This document shows, in pieces, positions 1-11,669 of a stretch of DNA of 64,000 nucleotides (the stretch's first letter is position 1; every line of letters begins with the position of its first letter). The stretch is from positions 22,462,265 to 22,526,264 of the forward strand of contig NC_134882.1 in assembly GCF_041734735.1 (NCBI RefSeq), written 5' to 3'. The notes below the pieces were generated by a model. It had not been told where the DNA came from. It ran no database searches and was given only the letters and a program-made list of their open reading frames with translations. Both the position numbers and the translations under genes were made by a program. This stretch comes from Babylonia areolata (lineage: Eukaryota > Mollusca > Gastropoda > Neogastropoda > Buccinidae).

Positions 1-637
1 CCACTCTCTCTCACTCTGTCTCCCCACCCCACTCTCTCTCTCTCTGTTTCCCCACCCCACTCTCTCTCTCTCTCTGTCTCCCCACCCCACTCTCTCTCTC
101 TGTCTCCCCACCCCTCTCTCTCTCTCTCTCCCGACCCCACTCTCTCTCTGTCTCCCCCCCCTCTCTCTCTTTTTCTGTCTCCCCACCCCACTCTCTCTCT
201 CTGTGACTGTCTCCCCACCCCACTCTCTCTCTCTGTGTCTGTCTCCCCAGCCCACTCTCTCTCTGTCTCCCCAGCCCACTCTCTCTCTCTCTGTGTCTCC
301 CCAGCCCACTCTCTCTCTGTCTCCCCAGCCCACTCTCTCTCTCTCTCTGTCTCTCCACCCCACTCTCTCTCTGTCTCCTCACCCCACTCTCTCCCACTCT
401 CTTTGTCTCCCCACCACACTCTCTCTCTATCTCCCCAGCTCAATCTATCTCTGTGTCTCCCCACCCCAATCTCTGTCTGTGTGTCTCCCCACCCCACTCT
501 CTCTCTCCCAACCCCACTCTCTCTCTCTCTCTCTGTGTCTCCCCACCCCATTCTCTCTCTCTGTCTGTCTCCCCACCCCACTCTCTCTGTCTCCACACCC
601 CATTCTCTCTCTCTCTGTCTCCCCACCGCACTCTCTG

Positions 638-674
<37 letters not shown>

Positions 675-1000
675 GTCTCCCCACCCCACTCTCTCTCTCT
701 CTGTGTCTCCCCACCCCATTCTCTCTCTCTCTCTGTCTCCCCACCCCACTCTCTCTGTTTCCCCACACCACTCTCTCTCTCTCTGTCTCCCAACCCCACT
801 CTCTCTCTGTCTCCCCATCTTACTCTCTCTCTCTGTCTCCCCACACCACTCTCTCTCTCTCTGTCTCCCCACCCCACTTTTTCTCTCACTCTGTCTCCCC
901 ACCCCACTCTCTCTCTGTCTGCCCACCCCACTCTCCCCACCCCACTCTCTCTCTCTCCCTGTCTCACCACCCCACTCTCTTTCTCTCTGTCTCCCCAGCA
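1..1000. repeat. CT-rich minisatellite, block 1
   Basis: The segment is built of variable units of (CT)n followed by GTCTCCCCACCCCA, each about 25-40 bp. The plus strand is almost pure pyrimidine. All three frames on both strands stay open for long stretches because the unit lacks stop triplets, giving Ser/Leu/Pro/His-rich or Arg/Glu/Gly-rich paper translations; these are not treated as genes. The block continues after the LINE at 1,003-2,832. Confidence 0.95.
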
Positions 1001-1002
1001 AG

Positions 1003-2832
1003 TAGTAAGTTGTATAGTACAATTATAAATCAGAGACTGCAAGAATGGGTAGAAGAAAACAATAGTACAGGTGAATACCAGGCAGGATTTAAACACAACT
1101 ACTCAACTGTTGATCATATGTTTACTTTGATGGCCTTTATTCAAAAACAGTTTTCTTTGAATCGTAAATTGTATGTGGCTTTTATAGATTTTGAGAAAGC
1201 CTTCGATTCCATAATCAGAATAATTCTATGGCCTATTCTTTTAAAAACTGGTGTTCGTGGAAAGTTGTTGAAATGTATTATGAGTATCTATGCGGGTGTG
1301 AAAGGAAGGGTTAGATGTGGGGGGAAGATGACTGATTATATTCAATGCACTTCTGGCGTAAAACAAGGTGATGTGTGCAGTCCTGTATTATTTTCTCTTT
1401 TTATTAACGAACTAACTTCAGAAGTTGTCAGAAACGGAAAACATGGTCCACAATTTACTGGTGAGATTCTAGAGTTATTCATTCTCTTAGCTGATGATGT
1501 GTTGATATCTGAAACTGTGATTGGTTTACAAACACAATTAAATAGTCTATTTAGAGCTGCAAAATCACTTCAGTTGAAAGTAAATATGTCAAAAAGTAAC
1601 ATAATTGTATTTAGAAAAGGTGGATATTTAGGAATTAGGGAAAAATGGACTTATAATGGAATAACCATGCCAGTAGTGAATGTGTATAAATACTTAGGAA
1701 TATGTTTTTCAACAAAATTGAGTTTCACAGTTGCATGTAAAGATCTTGCAAGTAGAGCTAAACAAGCATTACTTTGTATAATGAAAAAACTGTCAAGTTT
1801 AGAAAATCAATCTTTTGATTTGTTTATTAAATTGTTTGATTCCCAGGTACAACCCATTGTACAATATGGAGCAGAAATTTGGGGTCTCTCTAATGCTGCA
1901 GTTTGCTGCGAGAGTGTTCATTTATTTGCACTGAAAAAGTTTCTTGGAGTTACCATGAAAACGCTTAATCATTTAATTTACGGGGAGACAAAAGATATCC
2001 GATACATCTCAATTCCGCAGTAAGATGTATTCGCTATTGGTTGAAAATAACACAAATGGAAGATTCAAGGTTGCCGAAAAAAGCATTTAACATGTTATAT
2101 GATTTAGATTTGAGGGGTTAGGTAAACTGGGTATCAAAGGTTATGGTTAGATTATATGAACTGGGATTTGGTTATGTTTGGTTACAGCAGGGGGTAGGGG
2201 ACATAAAGGGATTTATTAGTGCACTCCGAACAAGATTAATTGACTGTAGATGGTAAGATTGGTCTTATCACGTTCAAGATAGCGATAGGTTTGAATTTTA
2301 CAGACAGTTCATTTCTATACACTCTATTCCTACTTATCTGTCAATGGAAATGGATAAGCATTTGAAACATATCACAGCCAGGTTCCGATTTGGAATTTCT
2401 GACATATTTCTTCATCATTATCGTTATCGAAAGTCCAGTGTCTCTAATCTTAGTTGTCCTTTATGCAGACGTGCTGAAGAAACTGAACTTCACTTTGTGT
2501 TGTGTTGCCCTGCTTTGAATGACCTTAGACATGAGTGGATTCCACAAAAAAATATTATAGACACCCTACTTTATTTCGACTTGACATGCTTATGTCATCA
2601 ACTAATGAAACTATTATAAAACACTTTGCTATTTACTTATATAAGGCTTTTAAGTTTCGCAGTGTATTATGTAGTTAATTATTATTAGTTGTGCATTATC
2701 CAATTTGTGGATTATCATTTGCAGTTTATCATTCACTGCTGTAATTTGTAAGGTTTTGATTTTGAATGTTGATTCACTGTACCCCCTTCATGAGGGGCCA
2801 TGGCCTTTATTGAATAAACTATTCGTATCCGT
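1003..2832 (+). mobile_element. 5'-truncated LINE (reverse transcriptase to 3' end)
   Basis: The element starts abruptly at the edge of the CT minisatellite. One frame to 2,023 covers most of the reverse transcriptase: a palm motif AFIDFEKAFDS, a GVKQGDVCSP motif, the catalytic LLADDVLIS motif, then the thumb with KYLGI and an ILYGAEIWG-like motif (here VQYGAEIWG). A second frame, 2,344-2,619, gives the C-terminal region with a CPLC...HF..CCP zinc-binding pattern. At least two frame breaks and stops lie between 2,024 and 2,343. An AATAAA at 2,813 and a short GTATCC-type tail mark the 3' end. The endonuclease half is absent. The C-terminal region resembles the elements at 8,290-8,900 and 38,060-41,832, so these probably form one family; the clade is not assigned. 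Confidence 0.85.
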
Positions 2833-2835
2833 ATC

Positions 2836-4655
2836 ACTGTCTCCCCCACACCACTCTCTCTGTCTGTCTCCCCAGCCCACTCTCTCTCTCTCTCTGTCTC
2901 CCCAACCCACTCTCTCTCTCCCTTCCTCCCCACCCCACTCTCTCTCTCTCTCTCTGTGTCTCCCCACCCCACTCTCTCTCTCTCTCTCTTTGTCTCCTAC
3001 CCCACTCTCTCTCTCTGTCTCCCCATCCCACTCTCTCTCTCTGTCTCCCCACCCCACTCTCTTTCTCTGTCTCCCCACCCCACTCTCTCTCTCTGTCTGT
3101 CTCCCCACCCCACTCTCTCTCTCTCTCTCTGTCTCCCCACCCCACTCTCTCTCTGTCTCTGTCTCCCCACCCCACTCCCTCTCTCTGTCTCCCCACCCAA
3201 CTCTCTTTCTCTGTCTCCCCACCCCACTCTCTGTCTCCCACCCCACTCTCTCTGTCTCTCTCTCTCTCTGTCTCCCCACCCTACTCTTTCTCCTCATCCC
3301 ACTCTCTCTTTCTCCCCACACCACTCTCTCCCTCTCTCTATGTCTCCCCATCTCACTCTCTCTCTGTCTCCCCACCCCACTCTCTCTCTCTGTCTCCCCA
3401 CCCAACTCTCTGTCTCCCCACCCAACTCTCTGTCTCTCCACCCCACTCTCTCCCTCTCTTTCTGTCTCCCCACCCCACTCTCTCTGTGTCTCCCCATCCC
3501 ACTCTCTGTCTCCCCACACCACTCTCTCCCTCTCTCTCTGTCTCCCCACCCCACTCTCTGTCTACCCTCCCCACTCTCTCCCTCTCTTTCTGTCTCTCCA
3601 CCCCACTCTCTCTCTCTCTCTCTGTGTCTCCCCACCCACTCTCTCTCTCTCTCTGTCTCCCCATCCCCACTCTCTCTCTCTCTGTCTCCCCACCCCACTC
3701 TCTCTCTGTCTCCTCACCCCACTCTCTCTCTCTGTCTCCCCACCCCACTCTCTCTCTGTCTCCTCACCCCACCCTCTCTCTCTCTCTCTGTCTCCCCACC
3801 CCACTCTCTCTCTCTTTCTGTCTCCCCACCCCACTCTCTCTGTCTCTCTGTGTCTCCCCACCCGACTCTCTCTCTCCCTTTCTCCCCACCCTATTCTCTC
3901 TCTCTCCCTGTGTCCCCAGCCCACTCTCTCTCTCTCTCTGTCTCCACACCCCACTCTCTCTCTCTCTCTCTCCACCCCATTCTCTCTCTCTGTGTCTCCC
4001 CACCCCACTCTCTCTCTGTGTCTCCCCACCCCACTCTCTCTCTCTCTGTCTCCCCACCATACTCTCTCTCTGTTTCCCCACACCACTCTCTCTCTCATTG
4101 TGTCTCCCCACCCCACTCTCTCTCTCTCTCTGTGTCTCCCCACCCCACTCTCTTTCTCTCTGTCTGTCTCCCCACCCCACTCTCTCTCTCTGTCTGTCTC
4201 CCCACCCAACTCTCTCTCTCTCTGTCTGTCTCCCCACCCCACTCTCTCTCTCTCTCTGTCTGTCTCCCCACCCCACTCTCTCTCTGTGTCTGTCTCCTCA
4301 CCCCACTCTCTCACTCTCTGTCTCCCCATCCCACTCTCTCTCTCTCTCTGTCTCCCCACCCCACTCTCTCTCTGTTTCCCCACCCCACTCTCTCTCTCCC
4401 TGTCTCCCCACCGTACACTGTCTCTCTCCGTGTCTCCCCATCCCACCCTCTCTCTCTCTGTCTCCCCAGCCCACTCTCTCTCTCTCTCTGTGTCTCTCTC
4501 TGTCTCCCCACTCCACTTTCTCTCTACCTATCTCCCCACCCCACTCTCTCTCTCTCTGTCTCCCCACCCCACTCTCTCTCCCTGTCTCCCCACCCGACTC
4601 TCTCTCTCTCTTTGTCTCCCCACCCGACTCTCTCTCTCTCTGTTTCCCCGCACCA

Positions 4656-4687
<32 letters not shown>

Positions 4688-7600
4688 GTCTCTCTCTCTG
4701 TGTCTGTCTCCCCACCCCATTCTCTCTCTCTCTCTGTCTCCCCACCCCACTCCCCACCCCATTCTCTCTCTCTCCCTGTCTCCCCACGCCACTCTCTCTC
4801 TCTCTCTGTCTCCCCATCCCACTCTATCTCTCTCTCTGTTTCCCCGCACCACTCTCTCTGTCTCTCTCTCTCTCTGTCTCTCTGTCTCTCTCTCTCTGTC
4901 TGTCTCCCCACCTCATTCTCTCTCTCTCTCTGTCTCCCCACCCCACTCCCCACCCCATTCTCTCTCTATCTCTGTCTACCCACCCCACTCTCTCTCTCTA
5001 TGTCTCCCCACCCCATTCTCTCTCTCTGTGTGTGTCTCCCCACCCCACTCTCTCTCTCTCCCTGTCTCCCCACGCCACTCTCTCTCTCTGTCTCCCCACC
5101 CCACTCTCTCTCTCTCTCTCTCTGTCTCCCCACCCCACTCTCTCTCTCTCTGTGTCTCCCCACCCGACTCTCTCTCTCTCTCTGTGTCTCCCCACCCCAC
5201 TCTCTCTCTCTCTCTCTTTGTCTCCTACCCCACTCTCTCTCTCTGTCTCCCCATCCCACTCTCTCTCTCTGTCTCCCCACCCAACTCTCTTTCTCTGTCT
5301 CCCCACCCCACTCTCTGTCTCCCACCCCACTCTCTCTGTCTCTCTCTCTCTCTGTCTCCCCACCCTACTCTTTCTCCTCATCCCACTCTCTCTTTCTCCC
5401 CACACCACTCTCTCCCTCTCTCTATGTCTCCCCATCTCACTCTCTCTCTGTCTCCCCACCCCACTCTCTCTCTCTGTCTCCCCACCCAACTCTCTGTCTC
5501 CCCACCCAACTCTCTGTCTCTCCACCCCACTCTCTCCCTCTCTTTCTGTCTCCCCACCCCACTCTCTCTGTGTCTCCCCATCCCACTCTCTGTCTCCCCA
5601 CACCACTCTCTCCCTCTCTCTCTGTCTCCCCACCCCACTCTCTGTCTCCCCTCCCCACTCTCTCCCTCTCTTTCTGTCTCTCCACCCCACTCTCTCTCTC
5701 TCTCTCTGTGTCTCCCCACCCACTCTCTCTGTCTGTCTCCCCATCCCCACTCTCTCTCTCTCTGTCTCCCCACCCCACTCTCTCTCTGTCTCCTCACCCC
5801 ACTCTCTCTCTCTGTCTCCCCCCCCCTCTCTCTCTCTGTCTCCTCACCCCACCCTCTCTCTCTCTCTCTCTGTCTCCCCACCCCACTCTCTCTCTCTTTC
5901 TGTCTCCCCACCCCACTCTCTCTGTCTCTCTGTGTCTCCCCACCCGACTCTCTCTCTCCCTTTCTCCCCACACTATTCTCTCTCTCTCCCTGTGTCCCCA
6001 GCCCACTCTCTCTCTCTCTCTGTCTCCACACCCCACTCTCTCTCTCTCTCTCTCCACCCCATTCTCTCTCTCTGTGTCTCCCCACCCCACTCTCTCTCTG
6101 TGTCTCCCCACCCCACTCTCTCTCTCTCTGTCTCCCCACCATACTCTCTCTCTGTTTCCCCACACCACTCTCTCTCTCATTGTGTCTCCCCACCCCACTC
6201 TCTCTCTCTCTCTGTGTCTCCCCACCCCACTCTCTTTCTCTCTGTCTGTCTCCCCACCCCACTCTCTCTCTCTGTCTGTCTCCCCACCCAACTCTCTCTC
6301 TCTCTGTCTGTCTCCCCACCCCACTCTCTCTCTCTCTCTGTCTGTCTCCCCACCCCACTCTCTCTCTGTGTCTGTCTCCTCACCCCACTCTCTCACTCTC
6401 TGTCTCCCCATCCCACTCTCTCTCTCTCTCTGTCTCCCCACCCCACTCTCTCTCTGTTTCCCCACCCCACTCTCTCTCTCCCTGTCTCCCCACCGTACAC
6501 TGTCTCTCTCCGTGTCTCCCCATCCCACCCTCTCTCTCTCTGTCTCCCCAGCCCACTCTCTCTCTCTCTCTGTGTCTCTCTCTGTCTCCCCACTCCACTT
6601 TCTCTCTACCTATCTCCCCACCCCACTCTCTCTCTCTCTGTCTCCCCACCCCACTCTCTCTCCCTGTCTCCCCACCCGACTCTCTCTCTCTCTTTGTCTC
6701 CCCACCCCACTCTCTCTCTCTCTGTCTCCCCACCCCACTCTCTCTCTCTCTCCCCACCCGACTCTCTCTCTCTCTCTCTCTCTCTGTGTCTCCCCACCCC
6801 ACTCTCTCTCTCTCTCTGTCTCCCCACCCGACTCTCTCTCTCTCTGTCTCCCCACCCGACTCTCTCTCTCTCTGTTTCCCCGCACCACTCTCTCTGTCTC
6901 TCTGTCTCTCTCTCTCTCTGTCTCTCTCTCTGTGTCTGTCTCCCCACCCCATTCTCTCTCTCTCTCTGTCTCCCCACCCCACTCCCCACCCCATTCTCTC
7001 TCTCTCCCTGTCTCCCCACGCCACTCTCTCTCTCTGTCTCCCCACCCCACTCTCTCTCTCTCTCTGTCTCCCCATCCCACTCTATCTCTCTCTGTTTCCC
7101 CGCACCACTCTCTCTGTCTCTCTGTCTCTCTGTCTCTCTCTCTCTCTGTCTCTCTCTCTGTGTCTGTCTCCCCACCTCATTCTCTCTCTCTCTCTCTGTC
7201 TCCCCACTCCACTCCCCACCCCATTCTCTCTCTATCTCTGTCTACCCACCCCACTCTCTCTCTCTATGTCTCCCCACCCCATTCTCTCTCTCTCTCTCTG
7301 TGTCTCCCCACCCCACTCTCTCTCTCTCCCTGTCTCCCCACGCCACTCTCTCTCTCTGTATCCCCACCCCACTCTCTCTCTCTGTGTCTCCCCACCCCAC
7401 TCTCTCTCTCTCTCTCTGTGTCTCCCCACCCCACTCTCTCTCTTTCTCTCTGTCTCCCCACCCCACTCTCTCTCTCTGTCTGTATCCCCACCCCACTCTC
7501 TCTCTCTCTGTCTCCTCACCCTACTCTCTCTCTCTCTCTCTCTCTGTCTCCCCACCCCACTCTCTCTCTCTCTCTGTCTCCCCACCCCACTCTCTCTCTC

Positions 7601-7905
7601 TCCCAATCACACTCTCTCTGTGTCTGTCTCCCCTTCCCACTCTCTATCTCTCTGTCTTTCCACCCCACTCTCTCTCTCTCCCTTTCTCACCACCCCACTC
7701 TCTCTCTCTCTGTCTCCCCACCCCACTATCTCTCTGTCTCTTTTCTCCCCACCCTACTCTCTCTCTCTCCCTTTCTCCCCACCCCACTCTCTCTCTCTCT
7801 CACTTTCACCCCACGCCACTCTCTCTCTCTCACTCTCTCTCTGTCTCCCCACCACACTCTCTCTCTTCATCTCTTTCACTCCCTGCCTCTGTAACGATGA
7901 CGCCT
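2836..7905. repeat. CT-rich minisatellite, block 2 (about 5 kb)
   Basis: This is the same unit type as block 1: CT runs of varying length separated by GTCTCCCCACCCCA and close variants (TCTCCTCACC, TCCCAGCCCA, CCACACCA). Almost every base on the plus strand is a pyrimidine or part of an ACCCCA/GTGT spacer. Open frames of more than 1,600 codons cross it in all three plus frames at once, which is the mark of a stop-free repeat rather than of coding sequence. The block ends in unique sequence at about 7,905. Confidence 0.95.
2989..7430. repeat. ~2.1-2.2 kb tandem duplication inside the minisatellite
   Basis: Rare variant words recur in the same order. TTTGTCTCCTAC lies at 2,989 and 5,217, TCCTCATCCC at 3,291 and 5,375, CCGTACACTG at 4,411 and 6,493, and TCTACCCACC at 4,975 and 7,241. 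Offsets are 2,228, 2,084, 2,082 and 2,266 bp, so two head-to-tail copies of a block differ by a few small internal gains and losses. The boundary between copies is near 5,216. Such order conservation shows a single recent block duplication on top of ordinary unit slippage. Confidence 0.85.
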
Positions 7906-7933
7906 TCTCGAAACTAATGCAAAAAGGAATGGT

Positions 7934-7936
<3 letters not shown>

Positions 7937-7977
<41 letters not shown>

Positions 7978-8116
7978 TTCCAGATGGTTTCATTTTCATA
8001 AGTCATCAGGCTCCGGACATTGTCAGCAATAACAGACAGTATTCTGGTACATTACAATTTTGCTTGGACTCGGAATTACACAATCCTATAATTTGCTTAG
8101 CTGACATGTGGGTAAG

Positions 8117-8154
<38 letters not shown>
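7937..8154. repeat. (GA)n and (CA)n microsatellites
   Basis: A pure GA run occupies 7,937-7,975 and a CA run about 8,119-8,154, followed by an alternating CGCGCATGCGCGCACGCG stretch. The sequence between them (7,976-8,118) and after them to about 8,290 shows no gene that can be supported. Confidence 0.9.
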
Positions 8155-8155
<1 letters not shown>

Positions 8156-8289
8156 ACGCGCATGCGCGCACGCGTGTGCGATGCATCCTTCATTTGAATT
8201 GAGTTGTGGTCTGCGGCTCACACCTGCACTGGATGTGTATGGATATTTGTCTAGAACAGGAAAAGCAAATAATCAGTTGCTTAGCTCCA

Positions 8290-8900
8290 TCAATTTGTCA
8301 CGCTTTTTCACGGCGTAAAATACAAACTGGGCTAGATTATGGATTGACATTACATCAGAGCATTGCATTAAATCACTGAATAGCTCTTCATTTATTGTGT
8401 TTGATCCAAAATAATGATACCGTAATTCTTTGTAGCATGGACAAATAAAAATAAAATGTACTTAATTTTTTATTTGATCTTTGCAAAAACTACATAAAAC
8501 CTTTCATGTATTGTCTTGAACAAACCGAAAAGCGTTTGCGTTGAGATGAAGAACACCCATTCTGAGTTTTGCGATCATATCTCTAAAACGTTTTATTCTA
8601 ATATCATCTATGTAAGGTTCTGGGAAAAAAATTGACTTGAAAGTTGAATACAGTGGAAATCTCTCGCTAGTGTTAACTGCTGTTGTCCAGTCGTCAATAA
8701 AGTTTGCAACGAGTCGATCTCTTAATAACGAGAGGAAAGATCGTTCATTCCCAACACTTTTGTACAGCCAAACAAAACCAAAACCACATTTCTGGAGTAT
8801 GTCTCTGAGTTTCAATGCCCAACACAGTTTTCCGTTTTCCTCCATATTTACTTGCATTAGATAAGTTTGTTTGGGTAGTCTGCTAATATTCATATGTAAC
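8290..8900 (-). mobile_element. LINE 3' fragment
   Basis: The minus strand encodes a LINE C-terminal region: residues RLPKQTYLM, then a CGFGFVWLYKSVGNE segment, RDRLVANFIDDW, and FRDMIAKLRMGVLHLNANAF. A CSFC...HF.F.C zinc-like pattern follows past a stop near 8,504. The order matches the C-terminal part of the LINE at 1,003-2,832 (RLPKKAF..., GFGYVWLQQGVGD, RFRFGIS, CPLC). No reverse transcriptase core remains. It is a short, decayed copy. Confidence 0.7.
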
Positions 8901-9139
8901 AATTTTAACCAGAGAGAGAGAGAGAGATATGAGTGGATGGATAATTGGATGGGTGGATGAATGGTGTACAACAATTCAATATCTTATTTGAGTAATTTTC
9001 TTAATGAGTTCTGTAAATCATTAAGTCATGATTGATCGCAGTTGAAATGGTTTGTACAAATGATTTGAAAAAAATGAAGTCCTTTCATTACAAGAAGCCT
9101 TTAGTAAACTTAACCGAAGTTGACTGGGATGCCTATAAA

Positions 9140-9402
9140 ATTTTGATGGAGAGAGAGAGAGACAGAGAGAGAGACAGACAGACAAAGACAGAGACAAAAA
9201 CCAGAGACAGAGACCAGAGACAGAGAGAGCGATATAAAGACAGGGAGACTGATACAATGATTAACACAGACTGAGAAACAGACACAGAGATAGAAAAGAT
9301 GAGATATTGTACTGGCATGATGTGTGGGTGGGTGGTGGAAGTGGTGTGGTGAGTGAGGCGGCGGTGTATAGCATATATATATGTATATATATATATATAT
9401 AT
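9140..9402. repeat. GA-rich and TA microsatellites
   Basis: GA/GACA purine-rich repeats span about 9,148-9,300 and a TA run about 9,376-9,402. Just outside are short open stretches (9,042-9,147 and 9,395-9,525, plus strand) that read as plausible amphipathic protein but show no recognisable domain or clear splice pair. Confidence 0.8.
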
Positions 9403-9618
9403 ACAACTGAAATTCTTAAAAAGACAAAAGACGACATGAATGTGGAATATTCTTTGATTAAAAAAATTATTGATGCAAGTATTTGCCACATCGATGATTT
9501 GAAACAAGCTCTAAAGTTTTTTATATGAAAGCAATGTGATAATTCAATCTCATCGTAAATGGTTACTAGTGATGAGGATAATGATGGAGATGACGATGAT
9601 GGCAATGGCGATGATGAT

Positions 9619-9737
<119 letters not shown>

Positions 9738-9818
9738 GGAGGCCGATGGAAGACTACGTCAAGATATACGGATACTATATGAATAAGACGTCTATTAACA
9801 AGCACATGTCTTTTCTTG
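9738..9818 (+). other. Tentative coding exon (81 nt)
   Basis: It is bounded by TGTGCAG before and GTGAGA after, both good splice signals, and open in one frame giving [20 protein letters not shown] and then HMSFL. It begins with two bases of a split codon and ends after one base. That end fits the start of the tentative exon at 10,288 without a frame break. The pair would read HMSFLGFLLRLPSIEAGK, which recalls the helix-10 LLLRLPS signature of nuclear receptor ligand-binding domains. That likeness is from memory and short, so the function is unassigned. Confidence 0.3.
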
Positions 9819-9851
9819 GTGAGACTATAAACATGATACTCTCATGACCCA

Positions 9852-9888
<37 letters not shown>

Positions 9889-9891
<3 letters not shown>

Positions 9892-10287
9892 AACTTATAC
9901 GAAATGTATTTTCTCTGGAAATTCGTTGTCTGTCGATACCAAATTTGGATCAAACAAACATAAAAAAGCCATTCAACAAGTTTTCCGGATTAATGCCTAT
10001 TTCCGGATCTTGAACTACATATTTCATTTATCCTTTGGATCCAAAATAATTCACTGTATCGTACCAGGTTCATATTAAAACCCATTTGTTTTTTAAGTGC
10101 AGACAAGAAATAGAATTTCACGCTGTCTTTAAAACCTTAACACAAATGAAAAAAGAAATACTGGATAGAACTCACATAATGACACGACCTACATCATCGA
10201 CGTGTTACTTGCATGTGTAACACTTTTTGAAGAGGGTACTGATATTGACTGGAATGATCTCTGTCTCTCTGTGTCAACATTTTTCAG
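9889..10287. other. Unassigned AT-rich sequence
   Basis: This stretch between the GT runs and the second tentative exon shows no long open frame, repeat or RNA gene that I can support. If the flanking exons are real, it is their intron. Confidence 0.5.
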
Positions 10288-10325
10288 GGTTTTTGCTGCG
10301 GCTACCATCTATTGAAGCCGGAAAG
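10288..10325 (+). other. Tentative coding micro-exon (38 nt)
   Basis: A pyrimidine-rich acceptor (ACATTTTTCAG) precedes it and GTATGA follows. It reads G-FLLRLPSIEAGK in the frame demanded by the upstream tentative exon at 9,738 and ends in phase 0. No following exon was found before the SINE at 10,815, so the gene would be partial or decayed. Confidence rests only on matching splice phase and the LLRLPS-like motif. Confidence 0.28.
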
Positions 10326-10814
10326 GTATGACAAAAACAGAGGAAGTTTGAAAACTGTGATCTGGACCGACATTAAGGATACACTTGTGGTGCCGTTAAC
10401 TTCGAACGTCGCCGTTATCCTCGAAATAACGTTGAACTGCACGAATCGTATATCTAATTAATGATGAATCAATGTAGATCTGACCGGCACGTCTTCTTTT
10501 GTTATCAAAATTAATATAAACGCGGCGAAATAGTGCGAAATAATATTGAATTAAAAAAACAACAACAACAGAAGTCAAGACTTCCAAGAAGAACATGAGC
10601 ACTCCCCAGCTGGCATCACGTACCCGTGTAATTATCATTTATTCATTTATTTTATTCAATCATTCATTTTATCATATTGTTATTGATATCATTCATGTAA
10701 TTTTTTTTTTCTACATCTTATTCTATTCAATTTATATGTCTATTTCAATTTGTATTTCTGTTTTTATTTATCATTTTGATATATTAATTAATTAATCAAT
10801 TTGAACACTGATTT
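10326..10814. other. Unassigned AT-rich sequence
   Basis: The sequence is strongly AT-rich with short homopolymers. I see no coding or RNA gene. Confidence 0.5.
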
Positions 10815-11213
10815 ATTTGTATTTGTATTTCTTTTTATCGCAACAGATTTGTCTGTGTGAAATTCGGGCTGTTCTCCCGAGGGAGAGGGCGTCGCTACAC
10901 TACAGCGCCACCCATATTTTTTGTATTTTTTTCCTGCGTGCAGTTTTATTCGTTTTTCCTATCGAATTGGATTTTTCTATAGAATTTTGCCAGGAGCAAC
11001 CCTTTTGTTGCCGTGGGTTCTTTTACGTGCACTTAGTGCATGCTGCACACGGGACCTCGGTTTATCGTCTCATCCGAATGACTAGCGTCCAGACCACTAC
11101 TCAAGGTCTAGTGGAGGGGGAGAAAATATGGGCGGCTGAGCCGTGATTCGAACCAGCGCGCTTAGATTCTCTCGCTTCCTAGGCAGACGCGTTACCTATA
11201 GGCCATCACTCCA
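10815..11213 (-). mobile_element. tRNA-derived SINE
   Basis: Read on the minus strand, the head near 11,213 has an A-box-like TGGCCTATAGG and a B-box GGTTCGAATCA at about 11,150, the two internal RNA polymerase III promoter parts. A central body follows (CGTGGGTTCTTTTACGTGCA on the plus strand near 11,013) and then a 3' tail of ATACAA-type repeats at 10,815-10,836. This head-body-tail order is that of a tRNA-derived SINE. The body type is familiar to me from gastropod genomes. It looks full length and only moderately mutated. Confidence 0.85.
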
Positions 11214-11554
11214 CTGTTTATCTATTTATCTGTATATCTTATTTTAACTTCATTTTATCTTGTAGTATTTTCCTTCAGGGCCTGAACTGACCTGAACTTT
11301 CCTGCATGAGTGCACAACGCCTAAATCTACTTTACATGGATCTTCTCTTGCATAGATCTCGTCACTCAGTGTCTCCTCCATGGAATGTTTTAGAACGAGT
11401 GCTGACGACAAAGACTGTTGCATCGGCACTTTACGTCACTCGGCTGAGAGTTGAGCAGTGATCCCTTGTGATTTCTGTCTGCAAGTTAAGATAACGGCAG
11501 TTCAAGGATAACGGCACCACACTCGTTCGATCCGTCGGTCCCAGTTTTCACGAG

Positions 11555-11563
11555 GGTATGGAC
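11555..11563 (+). repeat. Target-site duplication, left copy
   Basis: GGTATGGAC here is repeated exactly at 16,025-16,033, directly outside the paired inverted ends of the segment between. Nine bases, or eight if the first G is chance. Confidence 0.7.
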
Positions 11564-11665
11564 CACAGAATACTAAATAGGCAGAACGGACATACGCGCC
11601 TTCGGTATGTTCCGTTAGTTTCCGTACATACTCGGGCCGCCATTTTGTTATCCCTGTACACGATT
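11564..11665 (+). repeat. Left terminal inverted repeat
   Basis: About 100 bp paired with 15,922-16,024 in inverted orientation. The outer 30 bases are strongly conserved, the middle has diverged, and an inner block around 11,637-11,658 is again conserved. The THAP start codon lies five bases beyond it. Confidence 0.65.
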
Positions 11666-11669
11666 TGCG

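Noticed and set aside
203-8318. Very long open frames rich in Ser/Leu/Pro/His or Arg/Glu/Gly
   Set aside because: They cross a CT minisatellite in all frames and on both strands at once. The unit lacks stop triplets, so openness carries no information, and the frames run into unrelated LINE or microsatellite DNA.
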